DNA from: Xiphophorus maculatus
Lineage: Eukaryota; Chordata; Actinopteri; Cyprinodontiformes; Poeciliidae
Reading direction: 5' to 3'
Length of the DNA: 64,000 nucleotides
NCBI RefSeq assembly: GCF_002775205.1
Contig: NC_036447.1
Span: 8,234,501-8,298,500, forward strand
Shown here: positions 25,601 to 40,600 of the stretch, piece by piece
Layout of the letters: each line of letters begins with the position of its first letter
Position numbering within the stretch: position 1 is the first letter of the stretch
Made by a program: the position numbers and the translations under genes
Notes under the pieces: model-generated
The model's input: only the letters and a program-made list of their open reading frames with translations
The model's database searches: none
Told to the model about the DNA's origin: nothing

Positions 25601-28600
25601 CTGAGCTTGAACTACTTTGCAAAGAAGAACGGACCAAATTTTCAGTTCCTAGATGCAAAATGATGGTAGAGAAACACCTGGAAAGATGCGATTACAGTAA
25701 AAACTTGGTTTCAAAAACAGTTATTACCTCAGGAAGCTGAATACAAGACATGTAAATTATAGAAAACTATCAAAACTCACTTATTCTGCTTAATCTAATT
25801 TCTTTCTACAATTAATTGTGTTTGATATAGTTTTTACTTTATTGTTTCCATTTCTTGTTCGGTGATCTTAAGGTGCTGTGAAAGCCACCTTCAAATAAAA
25901 TGTGCTACTACAACTGCTACTATTAATCCTTTTTTGTCTACTTCATAGTCAAGAACTACTTTGAGTTGGTCGAATAAAATCCCAACAGAAAATGAAGCAT
26001 CCAAGTTTGACCTTTGTGCCTACGCAGGGTTCTGACATGTTTTCAAAGGTCAAATTCAAGCAGTTCTAAATTATTTTGTGCACCATAAAATACCTCAACA
26101 CCAACAAATACTGGACTAATCAAAGTTTAAAACAGCTCTCATGATATGGCTGTCTGCATATAAATAAATATGCAACAGAAACAAGCAGGATAAATGCTTA
26201 TTTCTGCATTTATCCTGCTTGTTTAGTTGGGTTTTGTTCATCTGATATCTGGAAGTAAAGCACCACGTTTGGTCTCCCTCCGACAGGCTGACAGAGACTC
26301 TTTGTGCTCAGCACAGCTGATACTCGCAGCAAATGAATTTAGACTTGACTAAAGTGAGCAGCATGCAGTGATGTAATCGGATATCATCTTACTCCGAGAA
26401 AACAATAGAGGCAGAACTACGACTGAAGCCAATTAAACACCATCGTGTGGAAAAACGTTATTCCATTACAAATGACCAACTTTTGTCCCCTTGCTACTTA
26501 TTGGGTGGAAATAAAGATCTATTGAGTGACGCATTATAATGAAAACCAGGTCAGATGTGTTTTTTGATGCATGCAGAACATTTTTTCTTTCATCAATTAA
26601 AAAACAAACATTATATTCTAACTAACAGAGGCATTGATCTACAAAATAATAACCAATTAGAGAAGAGAACGAACATCAACAAAAATAAAATAAACAAAAC
26701 AAACCACATTAAAAAGGATACATGTAGGAATAAGATAAAACACAGAACATAACAAAATGGCAAAATGAAATTGTTTAACATTTTTGGGTTAGGATTTATT
26801 TTTCTTTTAATCTTGGGAGTTATTTTCTAATTTGCATTATTATTTTCCTTTTCCCTAATATTCCTTGTTTTTCTTAACCTAGGGTCACATATTTTGAGAA
26901 TATGGGAAAGAAAAAAACAAACAACAACAAAAAATAAATAAATAATAATAATAATAAATTATTTAATAATTATCTATTCAATTATTAATCAATACTATTA
27001 TAATTAATTTATTAAATTATATTAATAATTTAATAAATACATTATTTATTTTTTAGTCTGAAAGTCTGAATTTGACTTTAAGATTTTGATCTTTAATCTC
27101 AAAACATGCCAAAAAAAGACTAAATAATTAGATAAATTATTTAGTCTTTATTTTGGCATATGTTATTTTTATTTTGTTTGAGTAATTAAGTAATAATTAC
27201 ATGAATTATTTCTTCTTTTGAGATTTTATTTGTAGGTTCTTCCATTTCCCCTTTGAGGATAATAAAAGGTTAAACTTTATTTTTGCTCTCAACTTTTTCA
27301 GTCAACAGGAAGTTGGCGCCCCCTGGTGTTGTGCATTAAAAGGAAATATATATTTCTGAATCTTTGCGTTGCACTGGTCCAGGGTAATTCTGCTCAGTGG
27401 AGGTTGCGACTTACGTTGCAGCTCTCTGCTGGTAGACCTGCACCAGGCTGCTCAGGTCATTGATGTCCACCAGGGGGCGCCTGGAGGCCACGGCCTGCGG
27501 CTGGACCCTCCGGTTCTGGGACTCGTTCAGGTACGACACAATGCCGCTCAGCTGCTGGCCCTTTTCAGCCTGCCGGTAGCTCTTCACCAGATATCTGCAC
27601 ACATGAATATTGCAGATACTCACACACACGGATATTAAAGCTTAAAATTAAATTGAGGAGCTTCTGAAGTGAGATTATCTAAACAGAAAAAGCCTGGTCG
27701 AAAAATATTTATTGTGTTTAACAGGAGCTTGGATGAGGTAGGAAAAGGATTATGACCACTGAACAAAAAAATATTCTAAATTTAATCTATGAATTCTGAG
27801 AATAAAGTCAACTTTCAAATATTAAAGTCAGAATTCTGAGAAAAATAACTTTTACTTTTCAAATTCTGACTTTAAAATTCAGAAAAAAAAATCTCGAGTT
27901 CAGATTTTGTTTTTCAAATTTTGAAAAAGTCTAAAGTATGATATTAAACATAGAAGCTAATTTTTAAAATTCAGAAATGAAAGTTAAAATGTTGAGAAAA
28001 AAATAAAATTTGATTTTTTTCTGAATTCTTATTAAAATTTAATTTCAAAATTCTGAAAAAACTCAGAATTCAGAATTAATTTTTTCTGAATTTTAACTTT
28101 TATCTCAAAATTCTGATATTAAATTTAGATCACAATTTTTTTAAAATCAGAGACTGAAGTCAGAATTTTGAGATGTCAAAAATTTTGAAAAAGGCTAAAT
28201 TATAATGTACTTAAAAAGGTGATTTTAAAAAAAAATTCAGAGATTAAAGCTAAACCTTTGAGAAAAAAAAAATAAAATTAGATTTTTTTCTCAGAATTTT
28301 GATTAAAATTCTGGAAAAGGTCAAAATTCTGACTTGAATCTCAAAATTCTGTCCCCAATCTCAGAACTAAAGTCTGAATTTGAGACTTTTTCAGAATTAT
28401 GAAAAAAATTCAGAATTCCGATTTTTTTTTTTTCTGAAAAACTAAAAAAATTCTGATTTGAGAATTTTGGCAAAGAAAATGTCAAAGCTCAAAGAGAAAA
28501 GTCAGAATCGTAATTTATTTATTTTTAACATTTTTCTTAGAATTCTGAGATTAAAATCAGAATTCTGACTGGTTTTTTTTTTCAGTGTCCCTAATCTTTT

Positions 28601-31600
28601 TCCGTACTTGGACTAAAAAAGCATGCATCTGTTTTAATCAGTGCCGCATGTCTGGATCTGTACACTGTGTTAAAAGGGATGGTTTAATGTTGCAACAGTT
28701 CATGTTGGCGGTGTTGTTGACACTTGTTAAGTTTACGTCATAAGAAGTGTTGAGTTGCATTGAAACACCAGGGAAAGCCACAAGTATCTACATGAAAACA
28801 GCTGCATCATTTTCAAGTCATTTGTTCCTTTGCAGAGCTCACTGCAAACTGACTCTCCCATTTCATTCCCTCCCTTTCACTCCAGCTTTGTTCCGTCTGT
28901 GTGAACGCCATGTTCAGGTATGAACTTCCTGTGAGGGGGAACATTTCTGGAACTGGTTGCAGATCCTCAGAGGGAAACAAAGACAGAATATCATCTGACA
29001 GGTTTCTGAAACTGATCTGCTGGCCTTTACAAAAAAAAAACAGCCGCCATGATAAAGGTCGGATTGTTTCTGTGTCCAGCTGCTTTTGTGTTAAACTCAA
29101 CCCAGGCAGACTGGGAGCTTTACCTTGCAGTCTGCAGCATCATGACTGTGTTCTCGCCCTCATAGGTGCAGGTTGGGGTAAACTCTACGTAAATATCGGG
29201 CAAGGCACTGCTGCGGGAGTAACCGTGGCCGCCGCACGACATGCGGCACACCTCGATGGCGGAGTTGGTTTCCCAGGTGGTGAAGGCCTTCAGGCCCGCA
29301 GAGAGGGCATGGAGCTGCAGAGCAGAGGGAAAACCAGGGCAGAGGCTCCGTTCAGGATGAATATTATTAAATACTTTAAGATAAATTAGTGATTCACGGT
29401 TCGCACACATTTTTCCCACAGTAAAATTCAAGCATTTTCAAAGTAAGTTTTCAGATTTTTCCACCTTCACACTTTGGAGATAAAACAAAAACAAAAACAA
29501 AATAACTAATGAAGACAGTTTTAATTCACTATTACACATAATTGATTACTGTTATTAATTATGTCTTGTAAAAGTATTCTACGTAGCAGGGACAAAAGAA
29601 ATTTAACTGTAACAAAATTTTACATTTTGAAAATTCTCTCAGACACAAAACACAAATTTAACAAAAAAGATCCCTCAATTTCAACAACAGTAACAAATAA
29701 AGACTGGGCAATATATCATGACAAGTTTAAGCCATAAGCATTTCATATTAGGCAATATTGATAGTTATTGGTTTGTTTTTTATTTTAATTATCTAAAAAA
29801 TAAAACTCCCATTCACAATGTAATTTGAATAAAAATACCCACATTTATTACACTGAAACTCTTTACATTTCATTCTCTTCAACACTGCAGAGTTCTGGAA
29901 ACTTTCCCAACTTTTCTTCTTTGATTCTTGAAAAGGCACAAAAAGTTATGTGTTGCATGTTGAATAAAAAAAGGGGCCTAACTATTGTACCACCAACCAA
30001 ACGTAGATCAGTAATTTCTTTTAATACAAGCCTTAAATTTAAATATCGGTGATCCGACAGGTCCGTACCTCGGGCAGCTGGTTGAAGTCTCCCTGGCTGA
30101 TGTCTTCAGAGATCCGGTGGTATATCTCTGTCATGTACTGGCCGACAAACGTGAACGCGTAAGCCATGGAGAGCAGAGGGAAGAGCTTGTACTGCTGCGT
30201 CTGGTAGTCCAGGATCTGAGGCTCTGGTTCTCTGCAGATTGGAAACACTGAGGTTAGACTTTCCTCTGCAGGAGGATGTGGCAACAAATCAGATATCTAA
30301 AAAAGACACAAACACACGGAACAATTTCCACTTCCTGCAGCACGCTGAGGATTCTTGATCCAGTTTGGAAAAATAAAAAACGCTAAGAACTGTGCTCCAG
30401 GTGGAGATTCAGCACCCAAACTTAAAATAATTCACATTTAAAGCCAAAAAACACTTCAGGTTTATCATAATAATTTAGTTAAAGTGATGTAATGTGTTTT
30501 CCAAGCACAAACCCCCATTTTGCAGCATGATCACGTAGCTACGTTACTTGATATATTACATCAAGTAAAATTATAAAAAATGTTACGCCTTGAAATCACA
30601 ATAATGCTCCTCCATTATGTTTGGACTGAGAAGTTGCATTTACAATGAGCTTAGCAGGTGCACAGTTTCAACAGGTTTTTGCTACTTGCTGCTGGCTAGT
30701 CTGAAGGAGCTGAGGAAGTGTTTTGGGTAAATAGGCGGCGCTTGGTGACAGTAAGCCTTTGGGCATCTGAGCCAGTAATTCAACGAGTCCCCCAAACATG
30801 GATGAAGGGATCAAAGCAACTCCAGGTGTGTTTTTGATGAGGAAATAACATTATAACCTGATGTAAAGCTAAAGAAAAGTTGATGTTATGTAATACTTTT
30901 CAAACTCAACCCAAACCCAAACCGCTTTTAAAAAAGCCAGTTTTGCTCAGATGTGAACTTTGAGCCACTTCACTGTCTTTTCTTCACATCTCTGCTAGTC
31001 TTGCTAAATCATATTCATAATACAGTTAAAAGGTTCAATCAGACAAATAAAAGCCAAACAATACAATTAAGTACCTCCGCGTTTAATAAGTATCATTAGT
31101 CAAAGATGAGATAAAAATATGAAAAACCAAAACATTTCCCCCCCATCTTCAAATTTCTTTTTTGCCCCTAATGTTTTTCAAGATTGGAAAATGATCAGAG
31201 TGGATTCCCAGTTGTGTGTAAATTACAAGTTAAATACACGTAAAGTGATTTCTGTGTGAAACCGTTGTGGTGCGGTGTGTGTCGACCGACCCCGGCCGGA
31301 TCTCAGACTGGTGGCGCACGGCGCTGTAGCGGATGGCGATGGTGCAGGACTTGGACAGGGTGCGAGCCGACTCGCCTACAATCATGGAGCGGACGAACAC
31401 CATGGTGCCGTAGGTCAGCTTGGAACTGGGCGGCTTCACGTACGTCCCGTCCGGCTCCACCTGGTGGGGAAAGGATCCCCAGTTTAAGCTCAGGATTACT
31501 GCCACTTACTGGAAACAGCATTTTAAGGATTTATCTAAACAGCAGGGTGGCAACAACGTTAATATTTTACATTTGGTACCAATCTGAAGAAAAATATTTG

Positions 31601-34600
31601 ATACTCAATTACAATTTCATAATTTTGTCCAAAAGCATATAATTAACTATAATTTGGTAATATTTTAACCTTAGTCATGGTAAAAACAATAAGTAGAAGA
31701 GAATTTAGCTCTCATTTAATAATATCTATAGATCTAGCCATCTAGATCAGGGGTCTCAAACTCCAGTCCTGGAGGGCTGCAGCCCTGCAACTTTTAGATG
31801 TGCCTCTGCTGCACCACCTGAACAGAATAATTAGGTCATTAAGACTCTGGAGAACTGATCTACACAAGGAGGAGACAATTCAGCCATTTCATGGCAGTCA
31901 ATGGTCATAAAGTCCAGTCTCTTATCCTATTTTTATATTTTTTTTACTCTAGTCTAAATTTGCCATTTGCATTTATCTTGAAGTTGCTGCTGGTACATCT
32001 AAACTCGGGACATTAGAGAATATTTCTATCCTATTTTAAAATCCTTTATGGACATTCTTTTCCATTGTGTCCCAAGGGTTAATAAAGAACAACCAAAAGC
32101 GTTGTGAATTGTAAAATCTCAATCAGATCTGGCAACCCTGTTTTTGACGTAACTGAGTTTTAATGTTTTCAAGATCTCTATGAATATTATCTTTTCAGGA
32201 AGACAATCAAATCACCTTGGAGTATTTCATCATCATATTCTCTCGAGGAATCCTCACATTCTCCAATTTCAGAAATCCGTTATCAACTTCATTAAAGCCA
32301 AACTTGGGGCCAATATCACCGACTACGATTCCTGCAGCAGAGAAGCAGAAAAGAGCATGAGAGACGGGTGGATTTTCTACAAACGCTACGTCCAAAGAAA
32401 CCAGACAAACTGAGTTTACCCGGCAGAGGTTCATGAGTCTTCATGTCACGGATGGGAACGATGAACGCATGCAGACCGTGGCAGTTTCCCAAACTGTACA
32501 GCTGGGCCAAAACGATGGCATGGTTGGAGGTCTTCCCAACTGGAACATGACAGATGACAGAGAGGGGATGATTTCTGCTCTGCCTGAAAGCCCAGACCAT
32601 CGGAGTGTGGGGTTATCAGGCTGCAGATCTGTGGCTGTGATTGAGCTTACGTCCTCCAGGCCACCATTTGATGGAGCTGACGGTGGGACTGTTCAACACA
32701 AACTCCTGGGTGGCCGGATCGTACGTGGCTGTGGTCTCCAGGCCTCTCAGGTGTGTCCCTGCATCCAGAAAACGTATAAATCCCCACAGAGCTTTGGTGA
32801 AAGTACAGTAATATGGAACATTAGGGATGCACGATATTGGATTTTTGATCGATATCCGACATGACGATGTACTAAAACTCATTTAATGCCAATATTTTGT
32901 TCCTATATTTATTTACTGAATATATATATGGCTTTCTTTACTGGGGAATTATACTACTGTGTTATCTTTGTCACTTTAGCCTGCTAAAAAAACGCAAATA
33001 CTAAAAAAGAGGCTGAAAATGATGTAACACTTTCAACTTGCATTACGTTTAATGTAAAATTCATGACACCTGCTCTCTCTAAGACAATGACAACACTCAA
33101 ACAGAGCAAATTTGACTTTGTGCTGCAGCCATCATTGTCACTGGTTTGTCACATAAAACCAAACCAGTAAGTCACTTTTATATCAGTGAGTTATTTTGAC
33201 GGAATAGCCGATGTCTGATATAAAATTTTACAGCTGATATTTGCCGATACCGATACCATGCCAATAATATCGTGCATCCCTATGTAATATATTTCACAGT
33301 TGGACAGCATAACAACCTGCTAAGGCCACTTGGGTTCAAAAATGTATCAGAAATTATTTAAATTCAAAAAGCCTATTCAATTTGTAGGTACAACACAAAG
33401 GAGTGATGCAGCTTGTCGTGTTTGACAGATCTCAATGTAATTAAACGCCATAATATGGCAGTAACAGGTAAACACCTGTCCTTAACCAACACTTCGAGGT
33501 GAAAGAGAGGAAAGACGGTTCATCTAAATGAGGCATTAGATGCAGCTGTTATTCTAGAGGTGTAAGAGTAAATATTAAGGGAAGAAATGAACATTTAGCT
33601 CAAAGTTTTTAGTTGCTGTAGACGGAAGATTATCAGCTTTAGTAAATCAAACTTGAATTTTTCTCATTAGAGGTAATAAACAAAAGCTACAACAAGCTAA
33701 AAATGAGTTTTAGAGTCAGTCTCAGAGCTGAAATGTTTTACTGTCAAACAGTAATCCTGAAAAAATTAACCATAGATCAGGGGGTCTGCAACCTGTTTGA
33801 ACCTTTCACAATGGCTCTTTAACACAGCAAATCATAAATAACTAGCTAATGTTTTTAAACATTAACAAATGCTGGTAGTTTTTCCAGTTTCTTCATGGAA
33901 AAAACTAGAAAACCTTCTGCAACAGAATAACACTAAAAGAAGTCGTTATACTCTTTAGACGCATCGTTGGAAACTATATGCTGTTTCTTTTTTTTTTAAA
34001 CAAAGTTATTTCAACAATGTGATATCAAAAATATTATCCACCTCCTGTTAAAAAAGGTTGAAAATGTAAAAATACAAATAAAATTATGGTTCTTTAAAAA
34101 TTTCCTACAGTAAATATTTATCATGAAAATTTTGCTGCTCTAAAAATATTTTGTTTAGAAGCAAAAAATGTCTCTTTGAATCATCATTACAGCTTTGTAA
34201 GTGTTTTACTACAGCAGCCTGATAAGGCAAAGCTCACTATTGTTATTAAAATAATTTATAGTTTGTTTATTTTAATTAGAGATGCACTGATCCACGTTTT
34301 TCACTTCTGATACTGATATCTGAGGTTTAGAAATGGCAGGTACTGAACCGACACAGACAAAACAGAGCTAACCTGACTTAAAACGTTTCTTTTTTTAAAC
34401 ACAGACATAAATATTTTATAGCTCTGCACCAGCACAGCCAATGTAAAATAAATGGTAAAGAAACTGAAACTGACTAAAACTACATGTTTTTGTCAGCAAA
34501 TCTGCTTTCAAATGATTCATAAAGTGCAATTAGAAATTCTAAATATAAGGCAAAATAAATAAAGCATGATGTCACTCAGAGCACAAACTATACACTGCAA

Positions 34601-37600
34601 AAACACAAAATCTTACCAAGTATTTTTAGTGTAGTTTTTAGTGCAAATATCTTTGGACACTTGAAATAAGATCAAACTAACTTACAAGTAACTTTTCAGT
34701 AGGAGCTTGTTTTCAGTCAATACTTCTTTAATACTGATGAAAAAGTATTAAGTACATTGGCAGATTATTTAACTTATAAGTCATTTTCTCTGTGTTATAA
34801 GTGAAATAATCTGCCAATGTAACTAATACTTTTTCCAATAAAAATAAGGACATATTGACTTAAAACAAGCTCCTACATCTTGCTGGAAAGTTCCCTGTAA
34901 GTTAGTTTTGCCTTATTTCAAAAGTCCTAAGATGTTTTGAACTAGAAACTAGACTAAAAATACTTGGTAATATTTTGTGTTTTTGTAGTGTAGAATGAGC
35001 CTGAATTGATCGTTGTCACCAATACCAGAACTGGAGGGTTTTTTTCGATATTGGGACCAATACAGATATTAATATTAGATTGGTGCATCTCTAATTGTAA
35101 TGGGATTAAGCACTGGGAACGATCCTGAGAGTGGGAACTGTTCAACACTGTAAGGAAAAAAAAAATTCACCCTTTAAGTTAAATTTTAAAGATCCATAAA
35201 TTTACTTCTTTTTTTTCCAAAAAAAACCTGATCAGACAGAAACTCTTAATTAACTCTGATTTTATCAAAACTAATCACTAACTTATTGAGAATCGTTCCT
35301 TTAACAAAAACACTGCCGGTTTGGACGGCTCCGCTCTTGTTTTACCGTGGCCGATCTCGGTCTGAGCGTAGGTGCCGATGATCTCTAGGTTCCAGGCGGG
35401 CATGAAGAACCGGTCCATTTGAGCCGGGCTGGCCTGGTTGAGCAGCGTGGGCAGGAACATCGCCAAATGGAGGTCCAAGGGCGATGGCCTGCCGGGGTGA
35501 ACACAACTAGGCCGCGCAAGACGGGGCGGGGGCAAACAGAACAGAAGAGCAGGAGGGAAGGATGTGGAAAAAGGTGTGAGGATGGAAGGCATCCCATAGA
35601 AAGTTTAAGCAAATGAATCAGAGAAAAGAATCAATTTTTTTTAATCCCCAGAAGGGAAATGTGAATGATTTGCATGGTTCAAGGTGACGGAGAGGAAACA
35701 GTGAAAAGAGAAGACAAAACAGCTTGTGAGCATGACATGCATATTGGAATAGTTGATTCAAGCAAATGATTGTCATTTATTGAAACTTCACTCCTTCATG
35801 TTCCATTTAAATCTCCCCTCAGAGTCTGAATGAGTCTGAAATTTGGTCCTGAACCAGAGCAAAAACATTTACAAATCACCAGAGCATCAGTCCAAAACGT
35901 GGAAGTAGCTTCTTCTCCTCTCGATTCGGACCTAAAGCAGGCAGACGGTGCACATTCAGAGGCCTCATTAGCCTCCCCGATCACACAAAGCTGCCTGTTT
36001 ACTCTCTACATCCCATAATCTCTGGTCGCCATGGATCTCAGCAGCCAATCCAAACGCAGACTAGGAAGGCTCAGATTATTATTAATGTGAATTATTTGCT
36101 ATTTTTCCATGATTTGTAAAAGATGGAAATTAATTACGAGGCACCGATCAGAGCACACAAAGCGTTGTGAGTTATTATAATACAGAAAAGAGAGTAAAAT
36201 AAGAGGAAGTTTTTGAGCTAACTGATGACGGCAGCAGGCTCTGAGTAAAACTGACACTATATTATGATAATTAGTTCACTATGTTAACTCTACAACAGGT
36301 GCAGAAGCATTTTAGGACAGTATAGTTAGAGCATCATCTCTTATTAGCAGATAAGATGCCGTCCTCGACTACGTAATTCAGATTTGTCAAACACTCACAA
36401 GAACTTTCCATCGCTCCCCATTAGCACCAATCAATTTTACATTTAAAAATTTTTTGTTTTCAACGTCAAATAAGGGCCTTATGAATCGATTCAGTACATA
36501 ATTTAGCTTCAACATCCAGGACTGACCGTGACCCATCTCAGTTTGGGCATATGTGCCCAAAACCTGGAAGGACTCTGCCAGAGGCAGCCATTTCTTGGCC
36601 TGCTGGGGGTCGCACAGTCTGCGCAGGCTTGGGATGAACATGACAACATGCAGCCCGAAAGGTTCCTGCTGGTTCCCTCTAACCATACTGGATGAAGAGG
36701 AGTTGAAGTTCAGGTTCAATAAATCAACAGACAACATACACATTTACTGATATTAAACAAGATATATGAAGGTAAAAGTGACCTATTGAATATTATTTCA
36801 GTCTGACGTAAAAAAGACGTTTCAGTGGTCAATAATTTAACTATTATTTACACTGATGGAGAAGTTCTATCAGCAAAAATAATAATAAATAAATTTTATA
36901 TTTGTTAAAAACTTTATTTTGGTGTCTTTTCTATTTATTGAAACGTCAAAGGACTAAAATTCCCAGTGATAACATCTATAACTATGTCTTTTTTTAATAT
37001 GTTATGATGTATTTATCCACATTTTGTAAACATTTTATGTTTTTCTCTCTTCCAAACTGTAAAAATAGAAATAAAATGGTGGTTCTGTAATAGGAGTGGG
37101 CATTTATTGTATCAGTTACCAATTATTATTATGATTATTCTTATCATCATGATAAGAATTTTGATTTATTGTTTTCTTGATAAATTCTAACTAATAATGT
37201 TAAATAAAAAACAAAGTTAAAAATTGTATTTTTTTTATTTTTCGCTAATGTTCGTTCCACAAGTGCCTCAATAAATATGCAACCGTGCAACTTAGTGAAT
37301 AAATGACACTTTTTTCATCCTGAAAAGCGTATTTCAAATGGGAATGGTTTTAAAGAGCAGGATTTGTACTTGTTGAATTACAACAAATACAAATGTTGCA
37401 ATAAATACTTTATTATAAAGTTGCATAAATTGTAGATAACTTTATGCAAAGTTTTCCCCAGAAGACTTGCTAAGCCTGGTGGATGGGCGCCAGGGCAATC
37501 ATTCATTCAGCGGGTCGTCGAGGTTTTCAGCTAAAAATGTTTAAAACATCACTTGACAATAATGTGTTATTAAAAAATTGGAAGATTAACAACTGAACAC

Positions 37601-40600
37601 CAACTATAAAGTCTTAAAAAATACGAACATTTTATAAAGACTTAAAAAAATAAGCATTGCTTAGCCTGGTGGGGGCACAAGTAAAGCCTGGTGGCCCGCC
37701 AGGCTTATAATACACTGGGGGAAACCCTGTTTATGCATTGACAGCCATAAAGTTACCTAAAAAAGAATTAATAAATATTTTTATCATATTTCTTTTGCTA
37801 TCACAGTAGTGTGATAAAATTCTAAATCAATGTGGCCCACCTCTATTCTGTACAAATTACAACATATTTCCTACTGTAGACATTTATCAAAACTTAAGTC
37901 TTCTTCTTCCACAAGGCTGTGTAACTTTTGCATTTCTAAAATAGTTTTATTTAGCTGATAAAAATGGCAAACCAGTGATTTGTTCCACAAAATCCCAATA
38001 AAATAAATTAAAGTTTTGCAACGTGACTTATGTGAAAAGGTTGAAGTATGAATCCTTTAGCGAGGCACTGATTAAACTTCTCTACTCTTCACTGTAGAAG
38101 TGAAACAAGCTGGCAGCCACTCAGCCTTTGACACACTTTTAATCTCTACTGAACTTTGCTCAGACTTTTGTTTGCTTCAAACCCACAGACATTTTTCTAG
38201 ACTGTCCATTATGCTGAATATCAAATTAAAGCAACCAGTGATTGTTTTGTTATGGCGACTGAAAATCTGCAGCTAACCTTCTGACTAAGATGATTAGTTT
38301 CCTGAAAAATGGGGCCTATTTGGAGAAACTTTTAATCCATATTGCTTCCTGATTTTAGTAGTTATGTCATTTATTGTTGGGTGGGTTTGGATAGCAGAGA
38401 ATGTGACTGTAATTATAAAGTTCATTTAGTGATTTTAGAACAGCTTTGCACTGTAGTTACTTAATGGTATACTGTCACAACAAACAATAAATCAATTAAT
38501 CACATGATAAATTAAAACAAACTCAATCATTTCCATCATTAACCTTTTTCTTTTTCCTATTTTTTTCTACCAATATTGGTCTTCAGTTTGATGCATTTAC
38601 CTCAATGTACCTTTTTTTTAAGGACAACTGTCCTTAAAAAAAGAATCTTAATTCATTTTATTAGTTGTTTCTGTTGTTTTGTTTATTTATTTTGGATACT
38701 CAAAATGTCTTCCAGCTCCAGTGTTAAATGTTCATTTGAAACTAAAGTTTATTGACCTTTGAGAATGTGTTCGTGCATTATTATGCCATTATTACTTTTA
38801 TATTACTTAAAAATGGTTTCAAAAAAACAATATTATCGTTTATTGCAAAAACGTCTGTTCAGCAAAATATGTTATCATGACAGACCTATAAGTACACTGC
38901 AGTCCTGTCTGGGAAAGATTTAGTCTGCTTGATTTGAAAATAATTTCCTTTCATAGATGAATCTATAAACAGCGTTTCTTTTTTGAGAGCTTCAGTTTTT
39001 GGTTAATGTTGAACTTTTTAGCGTCACTTTCTCACAGTGATCAGACGGCAGAGAATCGTTTTCTTGTTAGCGCCGTTCTCCGTCTGCGTACCTTTTGTAG
39101 TAATAGATTTCCTCCGGGTCGGCGATGCCGTACTCTCTGAGCTTCAGGACCATCTGGGCGCTTTTTCGAACGGCCTGGTCGTAGCGTTCGCTGCGAGACA
39201 GGAAGTTTGGGTCGTCCTCGTGGAAATCTGGGTCACTGAAAACCAGCGCCTCTACAGAAGACAAACAAAACATTAAACTACATGTCAACAGCTGAGAGAA
39301 GGAAACTTATGAGTATTTTTTAAGTATGGTCATACAAATCTAATGAATCACTTTTTACTTTTGTACATTATTTGACAGTAAATTTCAGAAAACTAAAGAA
39401 ATATCAATAAGAATATAGTGTGTTTGAATGTAAATTTTAACTAAATGTTGACATATTTATTTTCTAAAGCTGGTGTCAGTATTAAAAAGCCTTTGTAATC
39501 AAGGATTTTAATTATCTCAATTTTTTATTTTATTTACCTGACGATTCCCCCTGCTGTCACTTTCGTTTTGCCAGAGAATCAAAAAAAACACAAATAAAGG
39601 ACAGAACAGAGAAATTTTTCCTTCCTTTCGTCAGTAGCATTCAGGTCAAATGCTTCAAAATAAATCTAAATTTCTTTTTTCCATTGGTAAATATTGTGAT
39701 GACAATATTCCTACTTATTTATTTCTCATCTTTGCTTCCATCATCTGCAACCTTTATCATTTTGGGCTTTGGAAACTGTCCAGTGTGAGACAGAAAATAC
39801 TACATCATATGTAAAATAGAAGTTCATAAGCCTTGAAATATACTACACAACATTTACTGCACTCCAAACAGTTCATAAAGGTACAAATATTGTACACACA
39901 TGTTACCCTTTTATATGAGTCAAAGCATTTCTTCCTAATCTCCGTCTGATTTTAACTAAGCTGAAAAAAGTGCAGAAAAGTCCATAATCCTGTCTGCTGA
40001 GTTTACTTTATACAACAAAATTTTGAGAGTTTTGATGGATTATTTCATAAAAATCGTTTTTAAAAAGTCTAATTAATTTGATCTCCAGTTGGTTTAAAAA
40101 GTTCAGCAACAGAAATAGTTATTTAAAAAAAAAGAAAATACAAAATGAATCAAAATATTTTGATAGCAAGAGACCAAAAATGCTAAAAGAAAATGCTGCT
40201 CAGTTCTTTAAAATATCAGCTTTAGCTGTTTTTTTCTTGGCATTTTCATGTCTTTCTAAATAATACTTTAGAAAGACTCATAACATATCCGAAAGGAATA
40301 ACATTAACAGTGTAAAGAACATACTTTTCAATTAAGCCATTTTTCCTGTTTTTTTTTATATAGAAATGTAACATGCCATTGAAGAAACTGTACTAAACAT
40401 AAAAACATGTTCTTCAAGTTAAAAATCTACACAAATTTCTATTTTTCTTCAGAGTCTTGGATCTTTTCTGGCTCTAAACACGTATGATTTGCTGAACTGA
40501 TGGTAACTTTTATGGTAGTAAAGGTTGCTGTACCATGATAATGCATGCTACTTTACAAGGCCTATTCAGTCACGATCCAAAAAACTGAAAAAAGTATAAC

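Noticed and set aside
35346..35488. Shorter version of acox1 exon 3a using the inner AG
   Set aside because: It keeps the frame but loses six residues that match human ACOX1 and breaks the equal length with exon 3b; kept only as a possible minor site.
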